From the IMG/VR virus record IMGVR_UViG_3300030109_004085, positions 1 through 64,000 of that record: a stretch of 64,000 nt of DNA; one strand, 5' to 3'. The notes under the pieces are model-generated. The model saw only the letters and a program-made list of their open reading frames with translations, did not search any database and was not told the DNA's origin. Positions 22,854-31,855 of the stretch are shown piece by piece. The first letter of the stretch is position 1. Each line of letters begins with the position of its first letter. The stretch is from a virus. A program made the position numbers and the translations under genes.

Positions 22854-23869
22854 CTCAAGATATGTGTCCCACTCTCAGTCTGTCCGCTAGAAGTCTGGCG
22901 GATAAACCGAGCTTTTGCTTGTAGCTCTGTAATGGTTCGTGCTCCGGAATATGAAAGTCCCGAACGAATGCCGCGGTCTAGTTCCATTAGTATATCTGCC
23001 ACTGGACCCTTACAAGGCACTGTCGTTGCAATACCCTCTAATGACGCTGTTCTTCCACGCCACTCGACCTGAGCATCCTTTGAAGCCATTCCACGGTAAG
23101 CCTTAAACTTACCTTCTCTGGTATTGATTATATCCCCAGGAGTCTCATTAGTACCTGACAAGAGAGAACCAAGCATAACGAAGTCAGCCCCAGCTGCCAA
23201 AGCTTTGACAATATCCCCCGAGTTTCGGATTCCCCCGTCAGCAATGATGGGAACGTTCCTGTCTGATCTCGCGCAATCAATAATTGTGTGAAGGCCCGGG
23301 ACACCGTGGCCAGTCTGAACCCTAGTTGAACAAATAGAACCGCCGCCAATATTGCAACGCACACTATCGGCTCCCCAATCGACCAAGTCATTATAACCCT
23401 CCAAGGTGGCAACATTGCCAGCCATGATATGAACAGAGTCTTTAAGGATCCCACGCAACTCTTGAAGCGCATGCTTCATTAGTATGTGGTGTCCGTGAGC
23501 TACATCAACACAAAGTATATTTGCGCCGTGCCCCACAAGAGCCACTGCTCTTTCTAAATAGTCACCAGACGTTCCTATTGCTGCGGCGACCGAACTGTCG
23601 GGATTCACAAGGTTTGCTATTGAGTGCTCTACTATGTTGACTTGCTCTTCAATAGTGTTGTATCTGTGAACAATAGCCAGCCCACCTTCGTCAGCCATTG
23701 CCACAACCATATCCTTTTCAGACACAGTGTCCATTGGACTGGCAATAATTGGCAATCTAAATTGATTGTCTGATAAGTTTGAAGTAAGTTTAACTTCGTT
23801 CCTGCTTTTAATGTCCGAATACTGCGGGACCAGTAGGACATCATTATAAGTTACTGCTTCTTGTATCAT
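22850..23869 (-). CDS. IMP dehydrogenase/GMP reductase family enzyme
   Basis: 339 residues, TIM-barrel core without CBS domains. [14 protein letters not shown] (residues 7-20), SPMDTVSE, catalytic loop [17 protein letters not shown] with Cys near 179 and its Thr, [20 protein letters not shown], and FKAYRGMAS are all family signatures. The segment between YRGM and EGI is short (WRGRT) and lacks the Arg-Tyr mobile flap of IMP dehydrogenases, which makes it look more like GMP reductase (GMP to IMP). I cannot decide from sequence. Its own promoter is at 23894-23922. It belongs with the PurA-like gene in purine balance. Confidence 0.8.
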   Translation of the reverse strand: MIQEAVTYNDVLLVPQYSDIKSRNEVKLTSNLSDNQFRLPIIASPMDTVSEKDMVVAMADEGGLAIVHRYNTIEEQVNIVEHSIANLVNPDSSVAAAIGTSGDYLERAVALVGHGANILCVDVAHGHHILMKHALQELRGILKDSVHIMAGNVATLEGYNDLVDWGADSVRCNIGGGSICSTRVQTGHGVPGLHTIIDCARSDRNVPIIADGGIRNSGDIVKALAAGADFVMLGSLLSGTNETPGDIINTREGKFKAYRGMASKDAQVEWRGRTASLEGIATTVPCKGPVADILMELDRGIRSGLSYSGARTITELQAKARFIRQTSSGQTESGTHILR

Positions 23870-24114
23870 TTTATCTTCTCCAATGCTTCCGTTATTTTAC
23901 CCCAACAATCTGGGCAAGTCAAGCGAACTCTATCTTCTACTACTGATACTTGCCAAGTCTTAACTGTTTCGTGGTTCCTCACAAACGGAATTCCACAAAC
24001 ACAACATTCTTTGGGATGGTCAAGGAAAGCAGCGGTCTGCTTTTCAAGCTTCTTCTGAGCTTCCTTGCGTTCCTTCTTTCTTTTGTTTGTGTTTACTTTT
24101 CTTACCTTTTTCAT
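23866..24114 (-). CDS. zinc-finger hypothetical protein
   Basis: 82 residues. A Lys/Arg-rich N terminus (KKVRKVNTNKRKKERKEAQK) precedes CCVCG near residue 37 and CPDC near residue 68, consistent with one zinc ribbon. Nucleic-acid binding is likely. It overlaps the end of the upstream gene by 71 bases, so its exact start is uncertain. Confidence 0.45.
   Translation of the reverse strand: MKKVRKVNTNKRKKERKEAQKKLEKQTAAFLDHPKECCVCGIPFVRNHETVKTWQVSVVEDRVRLTCPDCWGKITEALEKIK
23894..23922 (-). promoter_or_regulatory. sigma70-type promoter for the IMPDH-family gene
   Basis: -35 TTGACT (23917-23922), 17-bp spacer, -10 TAAAAT (23894-23899), inside the zinc-finger gene, 25 bases before the next ATG. 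Confidence 0.6.
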
Positions 24115-24601
24115 TGATCTTTAAAAACTCTCTGTATTCTTTATTAAGGTTATCATAATATTTCGTTTTGCGCAAGGACTTATGTGCATTATTTAACGCT
24201 TTTTTGTGCGCGATATTTATCATAAAGTAAGGCGCTTCTGCTCTTGGGTTATACCCCTGCACTTCCACCTCGTCGTTTGGGTTGAAACAAATACATTTAT
24301 AATCTTTTAGTCCCAACCTTTTTAAAATTGCATTAACAAAAACCTGAAACGGTTTGGTGTTTTCAGCTGATAACTCGTGTGGAAGTGCTATCAAAGCACT
24401 ATCATAATCTGATGCTGCGAAATCTTCAAGAAGATCTTTAATTCCTTTGTCTTCCTCGTGCATCATAACAACCATTAGTTTATCTTTAGCCAACTCTGGC
24501 GCAGCAAAGGGACAGGTGGCCACATCATTGAACTCTGGTCTCTTCTTATTCAGAACATTGTTAATGTAATCAGCTATTTTTTGTTTGTACGAACTTGACA
24601 T
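24044..24601 (-). CDS. hypothetical protein, 185 residues
   Basis: An alpha/beta protein with DKLMVVMMHEEDKGIKDLLE (about 40-59) and SALIALPHELSAEN strands and a basic, Lys-rich C terminus (KINEKGKKSKHKQKKE). I do not recognise it. It directly precedes the zinc-finger gene and follows the DUF3310 gene by a 32-base overlap. Confidence 0.45.
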   Translation of the reverse strand: MSSSYKQKIADYINNVLNKKRPEFNDVATCPFAAPELAKDKLMVVMMHEEDKGIKDLLEDFAASDYDSALIALPHELSAENTKPFQVFVNAILKRLGLKDYKCICFNPNDEVEVQGYNPRAEAPYFMINIAHKKALNNAHKSLRKTKYYDNLNKEYREFLKINEKGKKSKHKQKKEGTQGSSEEA

Positions 24602-24791
24602 GACGCTTTAGGTACCACTCCGCTTTCTTTAAATCTTCAATATTATCTTGTGATTTCTTGCCGGCTCTTGAAATGTATTTGACGACATTACCAAGATGAA
24701 AGTTTAAATCCCACGCTTCAATAACTTTAATTGCTTCGTAAGTGTTGTCCTCGCCGCCATAATGTCCTGGGTGATTTACTTTTTCAGCCAT
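24570..24791 (-). CDS. DUF3310-type protein (phage 'nucleotide kinase-like')
   Basis: Start at ATG 24791 (MAEKVNHPGHYGG), since the longer frame has no family match upstream. The 73-residue product has VNHPGHYGG, then YEAIKVIEAWDLNFHLGNVV and KYISRAGKK, then DLKKAEWYLKR: the conserved pattern of DUF3310 proteins, common in phages and often annotated as nucleotide kinases without proof. Its start overlaps the ThyX gene end by 8 bases. Confidence 0.75.
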   Translation of the reverse strand: MAEKVNHPGHYGGEDNTYEAIKVIEAWDLNFHLGNVVKYISRAGKKSQDNIEDLKKAEWYLKRHVKFVQTKNS

Positions 24792-25509
24792 TATCCCTAA
24801 TCCTTCTGTAGGCTCCAACTGTCTCAGGGAATAGATCCGTAGCGATCTCCAAGCAAGCCTCAGCAACCTTTTGAATCTCCCATTGCGCGCCTTCGTGTGT
24901 GCGAAGGTCAACGAACTTCAAGAGGTTAGATAGATTAACTGTGCCATAGTATTCGGTGTAGAGGTTCTGCGGTAGAATTCCTCTTGCCTGCTCTCGGCAA
25001 ACGCCGGCTTCAATCATCTTGTTATAAAGAGCGAGACAATCCTTATGATGAACCTGCAGCGCATTGCTAACAGATGTTTTATAAAGCTTGTTCTCGCCCG
25101 GAATGTAACAACCGATATCAGGATCGATCAACTCTTCGGCGTTTGATGCTTGTCGGTTTGACTTATGCTGTGTTCTGAAAGCCTTTGGCTCATAGAATCG
25201 GAGATCCACATCAGTATACCGCCGGGATATCTCATTATAAGACCAAGTTCGATGACGGTGATGCTGACTACGAATATATAAAGGTACACAAAGGCGGTAA
25301 GTGACAAGGTTATGCTCCAAAGTTGAGGTATGTCTATGTTTGATTAGATAGTTGATCAGCTTCTTATCTTTGTTATCCAGTTCTTCTTTCTGGACTCCAA
25401 ATGAAACTCTAGCCGAGTTGACGACGGTAAGGTCAGACCCCATATGTGAAACATAATCAACCTTTCCAATACCGTCGCCGTATAAATCAATAGACTTACT
25501 GTAACTCAT
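24784..25509 (-). CDS. thyX: flavin-dependent thymidylate synthase ThyX
   Basis: A 241-residue FAD-dependent thymidylate synthase. The signature RHRTWSYNEISRR lies at residues 85-97. Converts dUMP to dTMP with methylenetetrahydrofolate, FAD and NADPH. Together with dUTPase (26072-26536), the dCMP deaminase-like protein and class II ribonucleotide reductase it forms a complete dTMP supply. Start overlaps the ClpP (2) stop by one base. Confidence 0.92.
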   Translation of the reverse strand: MSYSKSIDLYGDGIGKVDYVSHMGSDLTVVNSARVSFGVQKEELDNKDKKLINYLIKHRHTSTLEHNLVTYRLCVPLYIRSQHHRHRTWSYNEISRRYTDVDLRFYEPKAFRTQHKSNRQASNAEELIDPDIGCYIPGENKLYKTSVSNALQVHHKDCLALYNKMIEAGVCREQARGILPQNLYTEYYGTVNLSNLLKFVDLRTHEGAQWEIQKVAEACLEIATDLFPETVGAYRRIRDNG

Positions 25510-26072
25510 TAAATGATCTCGTCAATCACACCCAACTTAAGAGCTTCTTCCGCGGACATGTACCAATCAATCTTGTTCTTAAGAATGTCGTTTAACTTCT
25601 TCTTAGAGATGTTGGTCTTTTCCAGGGTAATATCCTCTATCATCTTCTGAAGGCGCTTAGTTTCCTTTAACTTCTCCTCCATGTCCTGAACCTTACCGAT
25701 AAAACCGCTAGAGACCTGATGGTAGAGTGGAGTGGCGAGATTGTATGCAAACCTCTTGTGGCCACAGATTAGAATCATGAAACCACAAGACATAGCTGCA
25801 CCAGTTACAATAGTGTGGATTGGAGTTTCAGATCTCTCCATAACCCCGAGCAATCCAAAGCACTGATACACAGCGCCCCCATACGAATCAATGTGTAGCT
25901 TAATTGGTGCCGCCACGTATTCTAGATCGTGAACGGCATACAACTTCTTCAAGTGAGTATCACTGGCATTAATACCGATGATGCTCTGCGTGAGCTTATG
26001 CATTGATTCCTGATTAACTTGTTCAGGAAGATACAGATACCGATCCTTTGGCAATGGTAGTGAAGGAGGCAT
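25509..26072 (-). CDS. ClpP-like serine protease (2)
   Basis: 187 residues, ClpP fold without the acidic extension of copy 1. KLHIDSYGGAVYQCFGLLGV (58-77), Ser95 in GAAMSCG and His118 in LYHQ match the catalytic Ser/His. Ends AEEALKLGVIDEII like copy 1. Located between dUTPase and ThyX with 1-base overlaps, so its expression follows nucleotide metabolism, unlike copy 1 near groEL. Role inferred: processing of phage or host proteins. Confidence 0.85.
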   Translation of the reverse strand: MPPSLPLPKDRYLYLPEQVNQESMHKLTQSIIGINASDTHLKKLYAVHDLEYVAAPIKLHIDSYGGAVYQCFGLLGVMERSETPIHTIVTGAAMSCGFMILICGHKRFAYNLATPLYHQVSSGFIGKVQDMEEKLKETKRLQKMIEDITLEKTNISKKKLNDILKNKIDWYMSAEEALKLGVIDEII

Positions 26073-26536
26073 TACTTACCCGTGCTCCCTAGCGCACCCT
26101 CACCGCGGTTAGAAATGGTAATGGGATGCCAATCATAAATATCTGGATCGTCAGAAGCAACAAACCGAGCGTGGACCACTGGCACAACGACAGCCTGGGC
26201 AATCTTGTCTCCGGGTTCTACAATCTGGAAGTGACTTCCAATATTGTGAAGGTTTACGAAGACCTCACCATCGTAGCCGGAATCCACCACGCAAGCTCCA
26301 ACTAGAAGCTGACGCTTCGCTGCCATACTGGATCGGTTCTTAATCTCCATCATATAGCCGTGCGGGATCGCAAAACGTAGCCCGGTAGGCAGTAACTTGC
26401 TTTCTCCCGGCTCGATGCGTAGGGCACGGACTGCTTTGTCCTCGGGGTTAAATCGCAAGTCTAAACCTGCATCTGACGGGTTAGACCTCGTCGGGGGTTC
26501 CACATTATCGTGAACCATATGGTACTGCAAAATCAT
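26072..26536 (-). CDS. dut: dUTP diphosphatase (trimeric dUTPase)
   Basis: 154 residues with the trimeric dUTPase motifs in order: SDAGLDLRF (about 20-28), MEIKNRSSMA (63-72), VDSGYDGEVFVNL (86-98) and a C-terminal NRGEGALGSTGK P-loop-like tail. Hydrolyses dUTP to dUMP and pyrophosphate, keeping uracil out of DNA and feeding ThyX. Follows the PurA-like gene with a 2-base gap. Confidence 0.92.
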   Translation of the reverse strand: MILQYHMVHDNVEPPTRSNPSDAGLDLRFNPEDKAVRALRIEPGESKLLPTGLRFAIPHGYMMEIKNRSSMAAKRQLLVGACVVDSGYDGEVFVNLHNIGSHFQIVEPGDKIAQAVVVPVVHARFVASDDPDIYDWHPITISNRGEGALGSTGK

Positions 26537-26538
26537 TT

Positions 26539-27555
26539 CTAAATCCTTTCTGGTGATTCTGAAAAGACAACTCTAACAGTTGCCTTGGTGTTGAGGTAAC
26601 GCTTGATATATTGTTTCCAAGATGTCTCCGTTCCCAACTTAAGCATAATAGCATCATTATCGGAAGAACGCAAGTTCCAAGTGCGCGCGGAACGCAGAAT
26701 ATCTACTTTATTAATGATTACATCTGTGACACCATTAATATCAACTGCTTTCTTTAGATTCCGAATATTAAGCCAATTGCACTGTCTCGGGCGTCCGGTG
26801 GTTGCACCGAACTCTTGACCGAGTTGTTGAAGAAGATTAAATACTCTTCCTTCTCCATGGAACTCCTTGGCACCAACATAAGTGTCGTATGCCTTAGCCA
26901 CTCCGTATACACGGCGAACAGCCTGCGGCGGGATGCCGTTTAGGAGCGCCCCAGCGGACGTACAGTGGCTTGAAGTAACATAAGGGTAGTCTCCCCAGTC
27001 AATGTCCAACCCAAAGCCTTGAGCGCCCTCACAGAGGATGATACTGGAACAATCAAATTCCTCATCGGAATCGTACAGTTCTGTATACAAATCAATTAAG
27101 TATGGAGTACCGGCGAGTGCCTCGGAAGCAAGTGTCCCTCTACGATCATACTTATCCCGATAAGCGGGCCCGTTCCCTTGTTTGGTGGTGCCGAGCGTTG
27201 TGTCTTTACCGTCCTCTTCTAAATGAGCATCAGTAATGATGTGAGCGTTGTTTGCAATATAAATCAAACCTTCGGTTTTAATTCCGCCATCGTGAAGCAT
27301 CTGCAGTTCTCTCTGGAACTGATCGATATTCACAACACATCCATTACCGATAATGGACTTTACTCCAAAGAACACCCCGGCAGGGATATGGTGCGTTACA
27401 AACTTAACGCCTTCGTGATAAATGGTATGACCAGCATTGCAGCCGCCGTTAAAGCGAATACAATGAGTGTAGTCCCCATTCTTCAAAAGGTGATGTGTTA
27501 CTTTTCCTTTGCCCTCATCACCATAAGACAAACCTACTACGATATCAGCTAACAT
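26539..27555 (-). CDS. purA: adenylosuccinate synthetase, archaeal-type short form
   Basis: 338 residues, about 90 shorter than bacterial PurA and like archaeal PurA and the phage PurZ/PurZ0 group. SYGDEGKGKVT (10-20) keeps the catalytic Asp (residue 13); His42 in NAGHT, GTTKQGNGPAY (121-131), EGAQGFGL, GDYPYVTSS and TTGRPRQ are all present. PurA forms adenylosuccinate from IMP, Asp and GTP. In PurZ enzymes, as I recall, this Asp is Ser (GST motif). The Asp here points to IMP rather than dGMP as substrate, though a PurZ0-like use is not excluded. A promoter at 27674-27702 heads the gene. Confidence 0.85.
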   Translation of the reverse strand: MLADIVVGLSYGDEGKGKVTHHLLKNGDYTHCIRFNGGCNAGHTIYHEGVKFVTHHIPAGVFFGVKSIIGNGCVVNIDQFQRELQMLHDGGIKTEGLIYIANNAHIITDAHLEEDGKDTTLGTTKQGNGPAYRDKYDRRGTLASEALAGTPYLIDLYTELYDSDEEFDCSSIILCEGAQGFGLDIDWGDYPYVTSSHCTSAGALLNGIPPQAVRRVYGVAKAYDTYVGAKEFHGEGRVFNLLQQLGQEFGATTGRPRQCNWLNIRNLKKAVDINGVTDVIINKVDILRSARTWNLRSSDNDAIMLKLGTETSWKQYIKRYLNTKATVRVVFSESPERI

Positions 27556-27558
27556 TTT

Positions 27559-30500
27559 TTATCCTAACAATCTTAGATTTCTTTTAATCGATCGAGTTGA
27601 AAAACCCCACGCAGGGTCATAATCCAACTTACCCATGTAAGGACGGTTCAGATGAATCCTGTCCTTGCCCTCAACTATACCCCAACATCGGAACTTTGTC
27701 AAGGCAGAATTGGAATCAATTACCTCCACAATCCAATAAGGTTTACCGTTTTTCGTTTTCTTGCGAATGATCTCGCGTGGGATAAACCACACAAGCCCCA
27801 ACTCTGGATCGTAATCCGAAATCGCCGGAATGTAATATTCATCCAGCTTTTGCTGGACCTCCGGAGTTACAACCAACGACATAGGAAAGATTCCAGTGAT
27901 TGTCGTTAGATTCTCGATTTCTTCCGCCGAAGTGAAGTCGCCTTCGTCCTTGTACTTGTCAATGTTTTCATTGAACTTCTTGCGGTTGTAGACTCTATCG
28001 ACCGCGACAGCGGACCAATAATGTTTGCGGCCCGTAAAGCGGTCATCCATTAGACTATTCATTGCACCTGAGCGAACCAAGCAATCCAATGCTTTCTTAT
28101 TTAGCTTGCTGTATACAATGTCGTCGTGGAATAGAAACTCCTCGATATTCGCGAACGGACGGTTGTCGACAATCTGCTGGATCGCTGCGTCACCTAGCCC
28201 CTTCAAGCCCGCAAGAGGCTGAATAAGCTTGCGGTCATCATCGGGATCGATCTCCCAAACAAATGATGAGCGGTTTACGTCTGCCTTCTCGATAAAGAAG
28301 CCGTTCTGCTTCGCGATATTAATTGCCTTTTCCTTTCGCTTCTCGGGCTCCTTGTCCAAGAATGAAGCCATCCACTCTACCGGGTAATAATTCCATAGCC
28401 ACGCGCATTGGAACGAGATAGCCGAATATGAAATAGCGTGAGACTTGTTGAAGCCATACCCGGAGAAGTATTCAAACCTCTCCCACATATCCTCGGCTTC
28501 GCGTTGGCGAATCCCCTTCTCCACGCAACCGTTGATAAACTTCTGCTTGAGTTGGTTCTTAACTCGTGCTCCCTTACCCGTTCCCTTCTTCGTTAGCACC
28601 TTACGAAGCATATTGCCTTCGTCTAGGCTTAGATCCTTGCCGAGCTTGTGGGCGAGCAATGCAATCTGTTCCTGGAAGATAAGGAACCCGTAAGTTTCCT
28701 CCGTAACATCCTTAATATGATGATTCATGTAATCAATCTCGTCTGCGTTCTCCTTAGCTTGAATATACTGCTCGTGAACATTTGCCGATAGAGGACCCGG
28801 ACGATAAATGGAGGTAATAGCGGAAATGTCAACTAAGCTCTTGGGTTTTACGTTCGAACAGAATTCCTGTGCCCGCCCTTCGGTAAACTGAAAAATTCCC
28901 GCGAAATTGCCCTTCTGAAAAACATTCTTATACACCGCTTGATCGTCAAAATCAATCACGTCCGGATGGAGGTGCTTGTTGTAGAAAGCCTGAACATCCT
29001 TGAATGTCGGCTCTGGAATATTATGATGCCGAACAAGAATGTGACGGACCGCACCTTCGATCATCCGAAGCGTGGAGAGTCCCAACAAATCAAACTTAAT
29101 AAACCCGAGCGGTTCCAAGTGACGAAGGTTTTGACCTTCTGCCCACGGAGACTGGCGAACACCACCTGAACTAATAATTGGCATATGCTCGTTTAGGTCG
29201 TCTGCAATCAAAACACCCCCCGCGTGACGGGAGCAGGAACGAACCTGACCCACAAGCGCCTCAACGTGTGTTTTGATATGCGGATGCTTTACAAGGAACC
29301 CGCGGAGGGACGGAGATAGTTCCATAACCTCCTGCCAAGTCGGATTGTATACACCAGCCTTGATACCGTGCTTTGCCTTTGCAGCAGGCGTTGCCTCAAA
29401 GATCATCTGAGAAGTAACTTTGTTTACCTCGATAAACGGAACCCCATAGAACTTTGAAATGTCCTTAATCAGCGACTTCAGTTGCAGCGTGTTCCAGTTA
29501 GAGATCGGAACCACCGAGTTCTTGCCCCATTCGTCCATTAGAAGTTCTTTAAGTTCCATAGGCTCTGCGACATCATAATCAATATCGGGGTAATCCGTTG
29601 CATCCTTACGAAGGAATCTCTCAAAAAGAAGTCCGTACTTAATAGGATCAATCTGCGTGATTCCAAGAACATAAGCCACCAGCGAACCCGCAGCAGAGCC
29701 GCGGCCAGGACCAGTCAACTGAACTTCGTTTGCCTTGTCTGAGATAGCCTTCATAGTCAAGAAGTATTTACTAAATCCTCGGTCATCGATAACATCCAAC
29801 TCCATCTTGAGCCGGTCTGTGTATTCTTTGTTCTCATGCAGATCACGCTGACGCAATCCCTCTAAAGAATAGTTTACCAAAGCTGAGGTAGCCGTGAACC
29901 CTGCTGGAACCACAAAGTCTGGAAGTTTCACGGTCGTGTCCGGGACAAAGTCTTCAACCCGGTTGAAGGCAATGTTATGAGTCTCAGTGATGGAGTTCAT
30001 TACCAACTCATCATCATACTCGTGTCCACCGACCTTTGAATAATACTTATAGGCATCCCACATTTGGTTGCCGTTCTTCGGATACAGCTCGTATCCAATC
30101 TCTTCAACTCCCTCGGGGAGTTCCGTATTGTCCTCGGCCCAAGCAGGAGTTCCCTTGCCAAGCCAGCCAAGCCGCTTGTACAACTCTCGGTCCTTCCAGG
30201 CTTCGGTGTTTGGATAATGACTATCCGCAGTAGAAATGAGCGTAATATCAAACTCTTTGCATACCTTAATAATATACTGGTTTAATTCATGTTGCTCTGG
30301 AATGTTGTTCCATTGAAGCTCCCCATACCAGCGATCACCGAAGATCTCCACAAAGCGACGACTGGTTTCGCGCATCGCCTCCATAACAGCTTCGGACCCT
30401 TCTTCTCGGTTAGCCCAATAGTTTCCTGCATACGGACCACCCAAACAGGCTGAGGATGCAATCACACCTTCCGAATACTTGTCCAGAAGCTTGTAATCCA

Positions 30501-30999
30501 CACGAGGATAACGATAGAAGTTCTCTTCCTTGTAGGACTCAGAGATCAACTTGAATAGATTGTTCAATCCTGTCTGACTCTGAGCCAGAAGGACCAAATG
30601 ACGGCGACGATTGATAACAGACTTCACAGCCTTCTTAGAGGCTTCTTCGTCCTCCACGGTCGCACCAGAGGTGTCCCCCGCCTTGGCCAGCGTCTTAGCT
30701 AGTTTAGCGTCTGCCTTGATGCGATCATACTCCTTTTGCCATTCCTCAATAGAAGGTAAGAAATAAGCTTCAACACCAAAGATAGGCTTGAAGTCCTTGC
30801 CTTCTGCCTTCATCTTCTTCCAATGAAGAAACTGGTGTGAGAACCCATTCATGTTCCCGTGGTCTGTGAGTGCGAGAGCTTCGCCTCCATTCTCATAGCA
30901 GAAATCCATATGCTCATCGGGGTATCCGATAGCATCAAAAATGGAACCCGCCACAGAGTGAGCGTGAAGTCCAACAAAAGGTATCTTTTTATCCGTCAT
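27559..30999 (-). CDS. dnaE: DNA polymerase III alpha subunit (DnaE, family C)
   Basis: A full-length 1146-residue family C polymerase. The PHP domain has LHAHSVAGS (11-19) and LTDHGNM; the palm has GPGRGSAAGS and the metal-binding PDIDYDV (near 470), with the third Asp in IKFDLLGLST (near 628); a helix-hairpin-helix and OB-fold region (YWIVEVIDSNS) end the protein. It is expected to be the main replicase, needing a sliding clamp that is not in the window. A family A polymerase is also encoded (43301-44488). Phage DnaE is uncommon compared with family A or B. Confidence 0.93.
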   Translation of the reverse strand: MTDKKIPFVGLHAHSVAGSIFDAIGYPDEHMDFCYENGGEALALTDHGNMNGFSHQFLHWKKMKAEGKDFKPIFGVEAYFLPSIEEWQKEYDRIKADAKLAKTLAKAGDTSGATVEDEEASKKAVKSVINRRRHLVLLAQSQTGLNNLFKLISESYKEENFYRYPRVDYKLLDKYSEGVIASSACLGGPYAGNYWANREEGSEAVMEAMRETSRRFVEIFGDRWYGELQWNNIPEQHELNQYIIKVCKEFDITLISTADSHYPNTEAWKDRELYKRLGWLGKGTPAWAEDNTELPEGVEEIGYELYPKNGNQMWDAYKYYSKVGGHEYDDELVMNSITETHNIAFNRVEDFVPDTTVKLPDFVVPAGFTATSALVNYSLEGLRQRDLHENKEYTDRLKMELDVIDDRGFSKYFLTMKAISDKANEVQLTGPGRGSAAGSLVAYVLGITQIDPIKYGLLFERFLRKDATDYPDIDYDVAEPMELKELLMDEWGKNSVVPISNWNTLQLKSLIKDISKFYGVPFIEVNKVTSQMIFEATPAAKAKHGIKAGVYNPTWQEVMELSPSLRGFLVKHPHIKTHVEALVGQVRSCSRHAGGVLIADDLNEHMPIISSGGVRQSPWAEGQNLRHLEPLGFIKFDLLGLSTLRMIEGAVRHILVRHHNIPEPTFKDVQAFYNKHLHPDVIDFDDQAVYKNVFQKGNFAGIFQFTEGRAQEFCSNVKPKSLVDISAITSIYRPGPLSANVHEQYIQAKENADEIDYMNHHIKDVTEETYGFLIFQEQIALLAHKLGKDLSLDEGNMLRKVLTKKGTGKGARVKNQLKQKFINGCVEKGIRQREAEDMWERFEYFSGYGFNKSHAISYSAISFQCAWLWNYYPVEWMASFLDKEPEKRKEKAINIAKQNGFFIEKADVNRSSFVWEIDPDDDRKLIQPLAGLKGLGDAAIQQIVDNRPFANIEEFLFHDDIVYSKLNKKALDCLVRSGAMNSLMDDRFTGRKHYWSAVAVDRVYNRKKFNENIDKYKDEGDFTSAEEIENLTTITGIFPMSLVVTPEVQQKLDEYYIPAISDYDPELGLVWFIPREIIRKKTKNGKPYWIVEVIDSNSALTKFRCWGIVEGKDRIHLNRPYMGKLDYDPAWGFSTRSIKRNLRLLG
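27674..27702 (-). promoter_or_regulatory. sigma70-type promoter for the purA-thyX operon
   Basis: -35 TTGACA (27697-27702), 17-bp spacer, -10 TATAGT (27674-27679), within the last 50 codons of dnaE. Confidence 0.75.
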
Positions 31000-31855
31000 T
31001 AATTTTTCCTCTTCTGTACATTATCTTTTTAGATGGTCGCTTCATGCGCTTGCCGAGCGGCGACCCTAGTAAATTAGCATACCCAGCCCAGGTTGTCAAG
31101 TCAAAAAACTCTTCAATCTCTTGATCGTTGCTAGTGGGCCCTCCACCGAACACATCTTCAAGATTATACTTTAGGGACACCAATCGTTCCTCGGGGGGTA
31201 ACTTCTCTGTTGGGATGGCCTCTCCATCGGTTGACTTCCAAACCGAAGCATTTGTGGTTATTGTGTGTTTTGCTCTGCGCCACTCTTCTGGTTCCATAAC
31301 AAATGAGATAGGATATCCGTCCCTTACAGTCTTGCCTTTGTGCGAAAAGTAGAATGTTTTCTTTTTTTGCACCTTGGCCCGATGTTTAAGTAGTTCTTTT
31401 GGGTCCAGCATTCCCAAAGGAAAGGAAACGTAATAAGCAGCCGGTGTTGTCCAGCGCGAGAACATGCGCATAACCCAAAAACATACATTTGCGCCATAAA
31501 TGGTGGACCAAGCGTAGTTGTCGACCCTGTCTCTATGTTTCGGGTGAATAGGAACATAATAAATGGGAACTTCCAAATGATTGGGACTGCCCCAGTTTTT
31601 GAACGCACCTTGCTCCACAGAACGCATATCTGTCGCGTATTCACCAATGCGATGGCGGATAAGAGGGGCAATGTCGTCGTTTGCAACAATCCAAATAGAA
31701 TTGCACCCAACGTGGATGCATTCAAAGATAGCCGATTCCAATGCGGTGTAGTTTGGAGCAACAGGTATAAGAGAAGAGTCCCATTCCATACCAAACTCGG
31801 AGGTCATTCCTGCGACTGGAATAATGCCCGGTAGGTTTTCTTTACTACGGCTCAT
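30989..31855 (-). CDS. nucleotidyltransferase-like protein (GT-A fold, inferred)
   Basis: 288 residues opening IIPVAGMTSEFGMEWDSSLI, then a 'NYTALESAIFECIHVGCNSI' helix and WIVANDD strand, as in sugar-nucleotidyltransferases, but without the canonical GGxGTR loop. The middle part has PIYYVPIHPKHRDR and a Trp-rich region. Similar proteins sit next to polymerases in T4-like marine phages. It could activate a sugar made from the phosphomannomutase product; the link is speculative. Overlaps dnaE by 11 bases. Confidence 0.4.
   Translation of the reverse strand: MSRSKENLPGIIPVAGMTSEFGMEWDSSLIPVAPNYTALESAIFECIHVGCNSIWIVANDDIAPLIRHRIGEYATDMRSVEQGAFKNWGSPNHLEVPIYYVPIHPKHRDRVDNYAWSTIYGANVCFWVMRMFSRWTTPAAYYVSFPLGMLDPKELLKHRAKVQKKKTFYFSHKGKTVRDGYPISFVMEPEEWRRAKHTITTNASVWKSTDGEAIPTEKLPPEERLVSLKYNLEDVFGGGPTSNDQEIEEFFDLTTWAGYANLLGSPLGKRMKRPSKKIMYRRGKINDG
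31071..31099 (-). promoter_or_regulatory. sigma70-type promoter for dnaE
   Basis: -35 TTGACA (31094-31099), 17-bp spacer, -10 TAATTT (31071-31076), in the 3' end of the nucleotidyltransferase-like gene. Confidence 0.65.
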
